A stretch of DNA of 64,000 bases from Odoribacteraceae bacterium (GTDB lineage: Bacteria > Bacteroidota > Bacteroidia > Bacteroidales > Marinifilaceae). The translations under genes and the position numbers were made by a program. The notes beneath the pieces are model-generated. The model was not told where the DNA came from. It searched no databases and saw only the letters and a list, made by a program, of their open reading frames with translations. Below, one piece after another: positions 8,757-17,006 of the stretch (position 1 is its first letter; the number at the start of each line of letters is the position of its first letter). The DNA lies in the NCBI GenBank assembly GCA_031257615.1, contig JAIROI010000025.1:1-64000 (forward strand), in the 5' to 3' direction.

Positions 8757-10160
8757 TTATCTTCTTGTCACGGTTACCTTTGTTGGCACGGGCAAGGCTG
8801 CCTTGACCGCGGTGACGCTGGTGGGGCCGGTGATGGTCTTGAAGTCGACGGGCGCGCCGCCGTTGACCCCGATGTTGTGGACGGTGCAGGCGACGCCGCC
8901 GGAGCCGTCACTGGAAAGGGTGATGGTGACGGGGGTGTTGAGGGTGACCTGCGGCGAGGGGAGGGTGTGGGTGGTGGAGTTCCAGTTGCCGCGGCCGATG
9001 GCTCCGATCTTGGTACCTCCCTGGGAGGGTCCGCCGAAGTAGAACTCGAAGGGGATGCCGTTGCCGGAGATGAAGCCGGCGTTGACGGTGCCCGTGTATT
9101 CGATGTTGAAGAGGTGGCATCCCCAGGTGTTGAAGGTTTTCCCGGTGAAGGTGGATGGGTTGTAGGTGGAGTGGGTGCTGACGGCCTCGATCTTCCAGGA
9201 GTCGGAGAGCAGGAGGGGTTCTGCGAGCGGTATGGTGATCCACTGCCCGTCGCCGGCGGCGGCCGGGATGTCGTAGACTTCGGCGGCCGGCGCCGCACCG
9301 TTAATGGTCATCTTCTTCCAGACGTCTGCCGCGCGGTAGGCATCGAAGGCGGCGGCGGGGACGGCGAGGTTGACGTCGGCCAGCGCGACGCCCTCGAAAG
9401 CGTCGTCGGCGAGGGTCGGCGGGGTCGCGGCGTCGAGGACGAGGGAGGCGAGGGTTGTGACCCCGGCGAATGCTCGCGCGCCGATGGAGGCGGTGGATGC
9501 CGGCAGCTTGACGGTGGCGAGGGCGGGCGCGCCGTCGAAGCAACGGTCTCCGACGGCCGTGATGGTGAGTGGCGCGACGAAGGTCGCGAGGCTGCCGGCG
9601 TTTTCGAAGAGGCTGCCGGAGGCTGCCTTGAGGGTGTTGCCGGGGATGGAGGAGACGAGCGACAGGTCGATGCTTGTCAGGGCTTTCGCGGAGGCGAGGG
9701 CGGCAAGCGCGGCGATGTCGTCGGCGTTGAGGGTTCCTGCTACTTCGAGTTGCGCGGTGGCGAGGTTGGCGGTGAGGGACGCGAGGGTGCCGGGGGTGCG
9801 GACGTTGGTGACGGATGCCTTGTAGTCCACGTCGACGGCGATGTCGATGGATACGCCGCTACCGTCGGCCGCGAAGACGCGCAGGGTGGCCGTTCCCCGG
9901 CCGACGCCCGCGAGGACGCCGGTCTGGAGGACGGTGAATACTTGGTCGTCGCTGCTCTCGAAGAGTACCCTGCGATAGGTGGCGTCGAGGGGCAGGGCTG
10001 TCGCGGTGAGTTGCAGTGTCTGCAGTTCCTTGAGGGCGAGGTTGCCGTCGGCGGCCTCGGCGACGGTGATGTTCGCGACCGGTATGACCGGTTTGGCGTC
10101 GTCGGCACATGCCGCGAATAGGGCGGCGGCGATGACGAGGGCGTGTATTGCTTGTTTCAT
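8757..10160 (-). CDS. Lipoprotein with Big_2-like Ig domain and BspA-type leucine-rich repeats
   Basis: Predicted surface lipoprotein (MKQAIHALVIAAALFAACAD). Residues about 28-115 form a bacterial Ig-like domain of the Big_2 type (ending GVGRGTATLRVFAADGSG). Residues about 120-285 hold BspA-like repeats (IGARAFAGVTTLASLVLDAAT and similar). The C-terminal ~170 residues are a Gly/Thr-rich, probably beta-sandwich domain that I cannot name. Position directly after susD suggests the role played by SusE/SusF-type surface glycan-binding proteins, but this is inference from context. It ends before a 23-bp repeat array and the M60 gene. Confidence 0.75.
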   Translation of the reverse strand: MKQAIHALVIAAALFAACADDAKPVIPVANITVAEAADGNLALKELQTLQLTATALPLDATYRRVLFESSDDQVFTVLQTGVLAGVGRGTATLRVFAADGSGVSIDIAVDVDYKASVTNVRTPGTLASLTANLATAQLEVAGTLNADDIAALAALASAKALTSIDLSLVSSIPGNTLKAASGSLFENAGSLATFVAPLTITAVGDRCFDGAPALATVKLPASTASIGARAFAGVTTLASLVLDAATPPTLADDAFEGVALADVNLAVPAAAFDAYRAADVWKKMTINGAAPAAEVYDIPAAAGDGQWITIPLAEPLLLSDSWKIEAVSTHSTYNPSTFTGKTFNTWGCHLFNIEYTGTVNAGFISGNGIPFEFYFGGPSQGGTKIGAIGRGNWNSTTHTLPSPQVTLNTPVTITLSSDGSGGVACTVHNIGVNGGAPVDFKTITGPTSVTAVKAALPVPTKVTVTRR

Positions 10161-10178
10161 GGTTGATGTGTTGTGAGG

Positions 10179-12068
10179 TTAATACCCGGTGTTTTGTACC
10201 AGTTTTTCGTTCGCGTTAACGTAGGAAGCCTGTATGGGGAGGAGGTAGTTTCTCTTTTCAAACACGAAGGGTTGGAGGATGAGTTGCGTCTCCTGGTAGA
10301 AGGTGGCGTTGGTGGTTCCCTCGTCGTTGAGTCCCCACATGCCGGCGCGGTCGGGGGCGAACCACGCGAGGGCGTCTTTCCAGCGTCGGAGGTCGAAGTA
10401 CCATTGCGACTCGTAGATCATCTCGATCATGCGCTCGCGGCGTACGGCTTTGACGAGCGCGTCACCGCTTTTGCCGTTGAAGTAGGCCATGTCGAGGCCC
10501 GCGCGCGCTCTTACCCGTCCGAGGTAGTCTTGCGCCTTGGCGTCGAGGGAACCCTGGAACTCGGCGCAGGCCTCGGCGTATTGCAGGTAGAGGTCCGCGA
10601 GGCGGATGAGTGGGTAGCTGTATTGCTGGTATTGCCACGAGGCGGCGCGTGACGTGCCGTCGGGGTCGATGATTTTCTTGAGGGCGTAGCCGCTGTAGAG
10701 GTGGTCGGTGTTCTTTGCCACCATGCCGTTCTTTTCCCCGTTTTTGAGCTTGAGCTGGTAGGTGGAGTCCTGGTTGAACTCGTAGGGACCGCGGTCGAAG
10801 CCGATGGCGGCGTAGAAGCGGGCCTCGCGGTTGAGGTGGAGGTTGCAGGTCTCCTCGCCGGCGGGGACGGTCATGCGTCCCGCGGCGTCCCAGGTATACC
10901 CGAGGTTGGGGTCTTCTTCGGGCGGTAGGCCGTTTTTGGTGTGGAATATCTTGGCGGCGGTGAGAGTGGCGGCGAGCGCTCCGACGGGGTCACTGGCTCC
11001 CAGGCGGGAGTCGATGCCCTTGGGCACGGCGTGGCGCTGGACACTGTTTGCGCTGCCCTCGCTGCGGGTGTTTGCCCAGATGATCTCCTTGTTCCAGTCG
11101 TCGACGAGCACCATGCGGCAGTTGAGGTATGCCTGGCGGAAGTCCTTGGTGTATTTCTTCACGTTGGGGTCTTCGCGGAAGGGGTCGGCGCCGGTGTGGG
11201 TGTAGAGGTCGAAGCCCTGGTTCCTGGCAAAGAGGATGGCGGAGTCGGCGGCGAGCATGGCGCGCTGCCACTTGCTCTTGTCGGGGGTCTGGGGGATGAG
11301 CTGGGTGACGCCGTCCTTGTCTTTGAGGTCGGCGTAGTCGGTGTTACCGTTGAAGAGGGGGCTGGCGGCGTATAGCAGGAGCTTTGCCTTCATGGCCTTG
11401 GCGATGGTCTGCGAGGCGCGGCCGTACTCGGAACGCTGGGTGCGGGTGGGCGGCAACAGCTTGATGGCTTCGTCGTACATGGCGGCGATCTTGTTGACGC
11501 TCTCGTCGATGGTCAGGCGGGGGTACTTGCCGTCGGTCTCGTCCTCGATGAAGATGATGGGTCCGTAGCACTGCAGGAGCAGCTGGTGGTAGTAGGCGAT
11601 CAGGAACTTGGCCTCTCCCTTCCATTGTGCCTTGAGGACGTCGAAGTCCTCCTGGGTGACGGTGACGGGCTTTGCCTCCTCGATGTGGTTGAGGAAGATG
11701 TAGCACTGGCGTATGCCCTGGTAGACGCTGGGGGAGGAGTAGTTGTAGTAGCTGAACCCGCCCCAGGGGTTCATCAGCGGGTTACCGGAATTGTACGTGC
11801 CGGAGTTAAACTCGACGCAGCCGAACCACTGCGCTGTCCAGTGGTAGGCGCATACCATCTCGTCGGTGGTGGCCAGTCCGGGGGACCCGCGGAAGTCGAA
11901 GTAGTCGTACTGGTAGGAGTAGCAGGTGTAGAGGAAGCCCTCCACAGTGTTCTCGTTCTTGAAGGCGTCCGAGACCGCCGGGGTGTCGTCGGGGACGATG
12001 TCCAGGAAGTTGCAGGAGGTCAACAGTAGTCCGGCAAGCAGACATGACCAGATGTTTCTCTTTTTCAT
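10179..12068 (-). CDS. SusD/RagB family nutrient-binding lipoprotein
   Basis: Outer-membrane lipoprotein that forms the lid of a SusC channel and binds the ligand. The lipobox is LLLTSCNF (MKKRNIWSCLLAGLLLTSC). The tetratricopeptide-like SusD fold is marked by the N-terminal NFLDIVPDDTPAVSDAF region, the mid-protein TRTQRSEYGRASQTIAKAMK segment and the C-terminal YPLIRLADLYLQYAEACAE and RRERMIEMIYESQWYFDLRR motifs. At 629 residues it is long for the family. It lies 18 bp after the susC-like gene, in one operon. The ligand is unknown; the downstream M60 and GH89 enzymes suggest glycoprotein fragments. Confidence 0.95.
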   Translation of the reverse strand: MKKRNIWSCLLAGLLLTSCNFLDIVPDDTPAVSDAFKNENTVEGFLYTCYSYQYDYFDFRGSPGLATTDEMVCAYHWTAQWFGCVEFNSGTYNSGNPLMNPWGGFSYYNYSSPSVYQGIRQCYIFLNHIEEAKPVTVTQEDFDVLKAQWKGEAKFLIAYYHQLLLQCYGPIIFIEDETDGKYPRLTIDESVNKIAAMYDEAIKLLPPTRTQRSEYGRASQTIAKAMKAKLLLYAASPLFNGNTDYADLKDKDGVTQLIPQTPDKSKWQRAMLAADSAILFARNQGFDLYTHTGADPFREDPNVKKYTKDFRQAYLNCRMVLVDDWNKEIIWANTRSEGSANSVQRHAVPKGIDSRLGASDPVGALAATLTAAKIFHTKNGLPPEEDPNLGYTWDAAGRMTVPAGEETCNLHLNREARFYAAIGFDRGPYEFNQDSTYQLKLKNGEKNGMVAKNTDHLYSGYALKKIIDPDGTSRAASWQYQQYSYPLIRLADLYLQYAEACAEFQGSLDAKAQDYLGRVRARAGLDMAYFNGKSGDALVKAVRRERMIEMIYESQWYFDLRRWKDALAWFAPDRAGMWGLNDEGTTNATFYQETQLILQPFVFEKRNYLLPIQASYVNANEKLVQNTGY

Positions 12069-12086
12069 ATTCTCGTGTGTTAGGAG

Positions 12087-15000
12087 TTAAAAGTTGAGTT
12101 GTAAACCGACCGAGACCGTGCGCAACGGGGGATAGGAGAGTCCTCGACCACCACCGACTTCCGGGTCCCAGTGTTTGAATTTACTAAACGTGAGCAGGTT
12201 TCTCCCGGCCGCGTAGACGCGGGCGAAGGAGTACGTGTAGCCGATCTCGGCGTTCTTGAGACGGACGAAGGAGGCGTCGCGCTGCCAGTAGGTGGAGGTC
12301 TGGAAGTTGTTGTGGTCAGCCACGCCGGAGACCAGACGGGGGTAGGCCGCGTTGGTGTTCGGGTTGCCCTCGGACCAGTAGTCGTCGGCAATGAACTGGT
12401 ACAACTGCGTGTACATGGTGCCGAAGGGATGGATGCCGCTCATCATTAAGCTGGTCTTGGCCGCGCCCTGGAAGAACAGGGAGATGTCAAAGCCCTTGTA
12501 GGAGGCCGAGGCGCCGATACCGTAGACGATCTGCGGGGTGGTGGGGTTGCCGATGCGGGTCTGGTCGTTGTCGTCCAATCGCTCGTCCCGGTTCAGGTCG
12601 AGGTATTTGATGTCACCCGGCTGGACGTTGTAGTTGCTCTGCGGCAGCCCTGCCTTCAGGGTGTAGACGCCGTTGTTGTCCCTGTCGAAGTCGTCGTAGG
12701 AGTAGAGGCCGTCGGCAATGTATCCCTTGGCCAGGTTCAGGGGCTTACCGAGGTCGGACTGGTGCTTGTTGTACTCGTCGTACGGCGGCTCGTCGCGGTC
12801 GATCAGCGTGTTCTTGGCGTAGGTGAAGCTGCCCCGCAGGGAGAGCCGCAGTTCGTTGTCGAGGAACGCCTTGTTGTAGTCAACGGAGACGTCGAAGCCC
12901 TCGTTCCTTACCTTCCCGATGTTGGCATACGGGATGTTGCCGACGATGCCGGACTCGGTGGGGATGGTGCGGTATTGCATGAAGATGCCGTCGCGGTTCT
13001 CCCGGTAAACGTCAGCGGTGATCGAGAGCGAACGGAACAGCTCCAGGTCGATACCCACGTTGAGTTTCTTCCCTTCCTCCCAGTGTGCGCCGGTGGCGCC
13101 GAACTTCGAGATGGTGGCTCCCGACTTGGAGGTGCGGGCGTCCACGGAGCCAAACTGGAAGCTGCGACCCGACAGGCTGACCTCCGTCAGGTAGGGGAAA
13201 CGGGAACCGCTGATGCTCGAGTTCCCGACGATGCCGTAGGAACCGCGCAACTTCAGGTTGGTGACGATGTGCTCGACAGGCTCCCAGAAGGTCTCGTTGG
13301 AGATGTTGTATCCCACCGCGAAGGCCGGGAAGAGACCGAAACGCTCGCCATCCTCGAAGTTCTCGGAACCGGTGTAACCCAGGTTTATCTCGGCCATGTA
13401 GCGCCGGTCGTAAGCGTAGGTCACGCGTCCCGATACGCCCTGGTAGCGCGTGGGCAAGGCGTCGCGGAAGCTGCCGGGCGCGTTGTTGTGGTAGTCCCTC
13501 TGGAGGTAGACCACCAGGGCGCTGACGTCGTGCTGCTCAAAGGTGCGGGCGTAGTCGGCGCTGAATTGCAGGGTCATCATCCGGTCGCCCGACACGCTCG
13601 GCGTGGCCGTGTTCAGGGCATTCCGCCCCGCGTTCAGGTTCGAGGAGAGCAGGTCTGTCGAGTAGGCAGCGTCGGGGGTGGCGGCGAGCTTGTCGGGATC
13701 CACCTCGTAGAAGGTCGGCTGGAACTCGCGGGTAACCGTGGTGGAACTCCAGTTCTTGAACGACATCAAGCCTTTGATGGAAAGACCGGGGGTGAGCTTC
13801 CGCAAGTCCTGTACCACGTCGAACGACGCGATGGTCGTGTTCGTGTTGCGCTCGCTGTACCCGCGCACCATCTGGGCGTAGACGTTGTGGTAAAGGGGTA
13901 TGCTGCCGTCCTGCGGGTGAGGACCGCCGTACTTGTTACCGAATCGGATGCGATCGCCGTCCATGTCCGGGTAGTAGGCCGGGAAGAGCACGCCCGGGGT
14001 GTCGAACAACTCGCTGTAAAGGGTCGCCGAGGAGATGTGCGATCCGCCGTAGTTCAGAATCTGGGTGTTGAGACGTACGGCTACCTTGGTCGACGGCGTC
14101 ACGTCGGCGACGATATTTCCCTGCAGGGAGTAACGTTGCTGGCGTATGTTGTTGTTAAACTTGTTTTGCGGGTCGCTGCGCAACATGCCATCGTCGTTGT
14201 TGACGGTGGCGTTGAGGAAGTAGGTGACTTTCGAACCACCGCCCGTCACGTTCAGGTTGACCGTCTGGTTGTAGGAGGCATTCTTGAAGAGCACCTCCTG
14301 CCAGTCCACGTTGGGATAGAGCAACGGGTCGGCGCCCGCCGCCGTGTGGTCTATCTTGCTTTGGCTGAACGGCAGGTTGGCCAACGGGGTGTTGGGAACG
14401 CGCGTCAGGATGGCCTCGTTGAACATCCGCATGTAGTCCACGCCGTCGGCCAGCTCGATGACTTGCGTGGGCTGGGTCATCTGTCCCTCGACGCGGATAT
14501 TGACCTTGGCTCTCTCCGAGGTCTTGCCCTGGCGCGTGGTGACGAGCATGACGCCACTCGCGCCCCTCGAACCGTACAACGCCGTCGCCGCCGCGTCTTT
14601 CAGGATGGAGAAGTTCTCGATGACCTCGGGAGGCAACGCGTCCAGGTCTCCCGTGCTTACTTCCACCCCGTCAATGAAGATCAAGGGCGTGGAACCTCCG
14701 CCAAACGTGGAGATACCGCGTATCCAGAAGCTCGCGCCGTCAGCGCCCGGCTCGCCCGAACGCTGCACGGAGATCACCCCGGCTAACTTGCCCGCGAAGG
14801 CCGAACTCAAGGAGCTGGACTGTACGCGCAACTCGCCCGGACTGATGGTCTGCACGGCTCCCACCACGCTCGTCTTTTTCTGTTTACCGAAACCGACCAC
14901 GACGACCTCTTCCAGTGTCGTGTCGTCAACTGCAAGGCGAACCACCACCCTGTTGGTGTTCCTGATCGTCTGTTCCGCGGGGGTGTAGCCGGTGAATGAT

Positions 15001-15308
15001 ATGACAATCACCGCGCCGCGAGGAACCAGCAACGAGAAGTTGCCGCTCGCGTCGCTGACCGTGCCCACGCCGGGCTGGTCTTTCAACCGGATGTTGGCGC
15101 CCTGCAAGCCCCGACCGTTCTCGTCAAGCACTTGCCCGGTGGCTCTTATCCGGGTATCTTCTTGTTGCTGTGTTTGCGCGCCCTTCTCTTCATCCGCCGC
15201 GCGAAGGCCGGCGGCGCGAAGCGGCGTCGCGAGTAAAAAACTACCAAGTAGTAGATAGAGAGATAGCAAGTATCCCCCCCTCTGTTTTAAAGTCACGTTC
15301 TTTTTCAT
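12087..15308 (-). CDS. SusC/RagA family TonB-linked outer-membrane protein (no STN domain)
   Basis: TonB-dependent importer that pairs with the downstream SusD. Order: signal sequence (about 1-33), a CarboxypepD_reg-like Ig domain (about 55-125, ATGQVLDENGRGLQGANIRL), a TonB-box-like EEVVVVGFGKQKKTS stretch, the plug (GEPGADGASFWIRGISTFGG, then LKDAAATALYGSRGASGVMLV) and a 22-strand barrel ending in VSVGLQLNF. It lacks the N-terminal STN domain that relays signals to FecR-type anti-sigma factors, unlike the two other SusC proteins in this window. It starts the operon at 4.4-15.3 kb; an ECF sigma gene lies about 400 bp upstream. Confidence 0.95.
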   Translation of the reverse strand: MKKNVTLKQRGGYLLSLYLLLGSFLLATPLRAAGLRAADEEKGAQTQQQEDTRIRATGQVLDENGRGLQGANIRLKDQPGVGTVSDASGNFSLLVPRGAVIVISFTGYTPAEQTIRNTNRVVVRLAVDDTTLEEVVVVGFGKQKKTSVVGAVQTISPGELRVQSSSLSSAFAGKLAGVISVQRSGEPGADGASFWIRGISTFGGGSTPLIFIDGVEVSTGDLDALPPEVIENFSILKDAAATALYGSRGASGVMLVTTRQGKTSERAKVNIRVEGQMTQPTQVIELADGVDYMRMFNEAILTRVPNTPLANLPFSQSKIDHTAAGADPLLYPNVDWQEVLFKNASYNQTVNLNVTGGGSKVTYFLNATVNNDDGMLRSDPQNKFNNNIRQQRYSLQGNIVADVTPSTKVAVRLNTQILNYGGSHISSATLYSELFDTPGVLFPAYYPDMDGDRIRFGNKYGGPHPQDGSIPLYHNVYAQMVRGYSERNTNTTIASFDVVQDLRKLTPGLSIKGLMSFKNWSSTTVTREFQPTFYEVDPDKLAATPDAAYSTDLLSSNLNAGRNALNTATPSVSGDRMMTLQFSADYARTFEQHDVSALVVYLQRDYHNNAPGSFRDALPTRYQGVSGRVTYAYDRRYMAEINLGYTGSENFEDGERFGLFPAFAVGYNISNETFWEPVEHIVTNLKLRGSYGIVGNSSISGSRFPYLTEVSLSGRSFQFGSVDARTSKSGATISKFGATGAHWEEGKKLNVGIDLELFRSLSITADVYRENRDGIFMQYRTIPTESGIVGNIPYANIGKVRNEGFDVSVDYNKAFLDNELRLSLRGSFTYAKNTLIDRDEPPYDEYNKHQSDLGKPLNLAKGYIADGLYSYDDFDRDNNGVYTLKAGLPQSNYNVQPGDIKYLDLNRDERLDDNDQTRIGNPTTPQIVYGIGASASYKGFDISLFFQGAAKTSLMMSGIHPFGTMYTQLYQFIADDYWSEGNPNTNAAYPRLVSGVADHNNFQTSTYWQRDASFVRLKNAEIGYTYSFARVYAAGRNLLTFSKFKHWDPEVGGGRGLSYPPLRTVSVGLQLNF

Positions 15309-15671
15309 ACTTTCGTACCGATTTTTGTTGTTAACATTTGATGTTCAATGAGAGTTACTTTCTGCCGCGCCGCGTCCCGAGACGCCGCCCGACGTTTTCC
15401 CGTTACTACGTTTTCTTCATCTCCTCCTGTTTTTTAGTGGTTGATATTTTGTTGCATGTAGAGGTCGCCTTTCGCGAGCAGCACTTTTCCGACACGTCGT
15501 CCAGTTTGCGAAAATGACGAACTCCGAGGCTCGTCCTCGTTCTTCGCGTCTGGTTTTATAAAACACTCACCCACACCCGTGAAGCGACCACGCGGGCGGG
15601 ACGATAAGGACTCAAACGCGTCTCTGTTGTTCATCTACGTCAGTTTTTTGAAGTAAGACGCAGATTGAACC
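15309..15671. other. Noncoding region upstream of the first susC
   Basis: About 360 bp without a convincing gene. A 66-codon minus-strand frame at 15434-15634 has a composition unlike a protein and no recognisable start context. The region must hold the control region of the susC operon, but I see no clear match to the primary-sigma -7 box close to the start, which would fit use of an alternative sigma factor. Confidence 0.5.
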
Positions 15672-15703
15672 AAAACCTCCTATTCGCGGTTGAGGTTTTT
15701 TTG
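15672..15703 (-). terminator. Likely terminator of the ECF sigma gene
   Basis: An 8-bp stem (AAAACCTC with GAGGTTTT, 15672-15679 and 15692-15699) begins 3 bp beyond the sigma-factor stop codon. The T-run is stronger on the plus strand (TTTTTTT) than on the minus strand (TTTTGGTT). Confidence 0.45.
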
Positions 15704-15705
15704 AA

Positions 15706-16209
15706 TTACTTTTTCAGGGCTTCCGAGATCAGGCGCAAAGAATTGGAGACATGTATATTGATTGTCTTGACGGAAATGCCAAGCATGGACGCGATCTCTT
15801 TATAAGGTACTCTCTCTATTTTGGCAAGCACGAACACCTGATGACACCTGGAAGGAAGGGTACTGATAGCGCTGTTGATCCGATCCATGTTCTCCTGGCT
15901 AATAATCTGTTCATCGGGAGTTTGCAAGTTACCGGAGACGACATGATCCCCCACTTCCTCCCACGAGACCGTGTTCCTCTCATGTTTTTTCTTCCGCAAG
16001 TGGGAGATGGTTTTATTGTGGGCGATCGTGACCAGCCACGCTTTCGGGTGAACAATCTCGTCTATTTTCTCCCTGTTCTGCCAAACCTCGAAAAACACGT
16101 CACTCACGATCTCCTCCGCTTCTTCCCTCGACAAGAAAAAGCCCCGGACGTAGTAGAGTAGGTCGTCCGAGTGGAGCCTGACAAAATGTTCGAAAGCGTG
16201 TTGGTCCAT
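15706..16209 (-). CDS. ECF RNA polymerase sigma factor, Bacteroidetes expansion family
   Basis: A 167-residue sigma-70 factor of the extracytoplasmic-function type. Region 2 is visible at about 5-75 (LLYYVRGFFLSREEAEEIVSD, WLVTIAHNKTISHLRKK). Region 4 lies at about 110-160 (ISTLPSRCHQVFVL, then the helix-turn-helix YKEIASMLGISVKTINIHVS). Such factors usually sit directly before a fecR gene and an STN-containing susC. Here there is no fecR, and the downstream SusC lacks STN. It probably drives the 4.4-15.3 kb locus, but it could also serve the two FecR loci elsewhere in the window. A clean primary promoter lies at 16286-16315. Confidence 0.95.
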   Translation of the reverse strand: MDQHAFEHFVRLHSDDLLYYVRGFFLSREEAEEIVSDVFFEVWQNREKIDEIVHPKAWLVTIAHNKTISHLRKKKHERNTVSWEEVGDHVVSGNLQTPDEQIISQENMDRINSAISTLPSRCHQVFVLAKIERVPYKEIASMLGISVKTINIHVSNSLRLISEALKK

Positions 16210-16285
16210 ACTGGTGATATGATTTCGGTTTTTGTGGCAGCAGCCTCTCCATTTGCGAACGACGCGAACGCGGTGTCGCGAGCAG

Positions 16286-16315
16286 CAAATTTACGAGGTT
16301 TCTCCCTTTTGTCAA
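16286..16315 (-). promoter_or_regulatory. Promoter of the ECF sigma gene (-33 TTG, -7 TAAATTTG)
   Basis: Minus strand: TTG at 16313-16315, a 19-bp spacer, then TAAATTTG at 16286-16293. This is a full match to the Bacteroidetes primary promoter layout. The expected start near 16279 gives a leader of about 70 nt. Confidence 0.65.
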
Positions 16316-16632
16316 TCGCGAAGGTAATGTTTTCGGGAGAAAAGTGCGCGGCACATTTTGAAAAATTAGACGATAAAATAACTACTCTTTAAAATATTCG
16401 TCATGACGGGCGGCGAGCTATAAAATATTTATAGGAAGAGACCAAAAGACAACAAACCGGAAGTAACGCTTGTTATACCTCCTGATTTTGCCCGCTCTCC
16501 CCCCGTCATTTTCCCCGGATCCCGACTCTTGGACGGCGCGAGCGAGCAACGGATATTACCGGCCCGAACGACTGAACTCAGGCCTCTCAAGATTTCATTC
16601 CCACGCCAACATCTTGAGTGTCAACGGCGGCT

Positions 16633-16918
16633 TTTTGACTTCAAACTCCTGAAGTTTGAAGTAAAACTCCTGAAGTTTGAACTCAAACTTCCCGAGTTTG
16701 AATTCAAATTCCTGAAGTTTGAATTCAAACTTCCCGAGTTTGAAGTAAAACTTCCCGAGTTTGAATTCAAATTCCTGAAGTTTGAAGTAAAACTTCCCGA
16801 GTTTGAAGTAAAACTTCCCGGGTTTGAAGTAAAACTTCCGGGGTTTGAAGTAAAACTTCCGGGGTTTGAAGTAAAACTTCCGGGGTTTGAACTCAAACTT
16901 CCGGGGTTTGAAGGTAGA
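16633..16918. repeat. 21-bp palindromic tandem array (13 units)
   Basis: Thirteen 21-bp units run from 16646 after a partial first unit. Variants alternate between CTTCCCGAGTTTGAATTCAAA-like and CTTCCGGGGTTTGAAGTAAAA-like forms. Neighbouring units build perfect palindromes such as GAAGTTTGAATTCAAACTTC, with centres 21 bp apart. Because the period is a multiple of three, reading frames stay open on both strands (heptapeptide repeats), but they lack gene features. The array lies 89 bp past the 3' end of the methyltransferase gene at 17007. The stretch 16316-16632 on its other side holds nothing recognisable. Confidence 0.9.
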
Positions 16919-17006
16919 AAACGGACGGCCTTAGAGCCTTCGATTCGCGTGATCTGCCAACGTCCCGCGATGATCCGTTCGATCCGGCATAGCGAGATCA
17001 TCCCCC

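Noticed and set aside
12087-15308. STN signalling domain in the first SusC
   Set aside because: The sequence between the signal peptide and the CarboxypepD_reg-like domain is only about 20 residues, too short for STN.
15434-15634. A 66-codon minus-strand frame upstream of susC
   Set aside because: No start signal, unusual composition and no resemblance to a FecR or any other expected gene.
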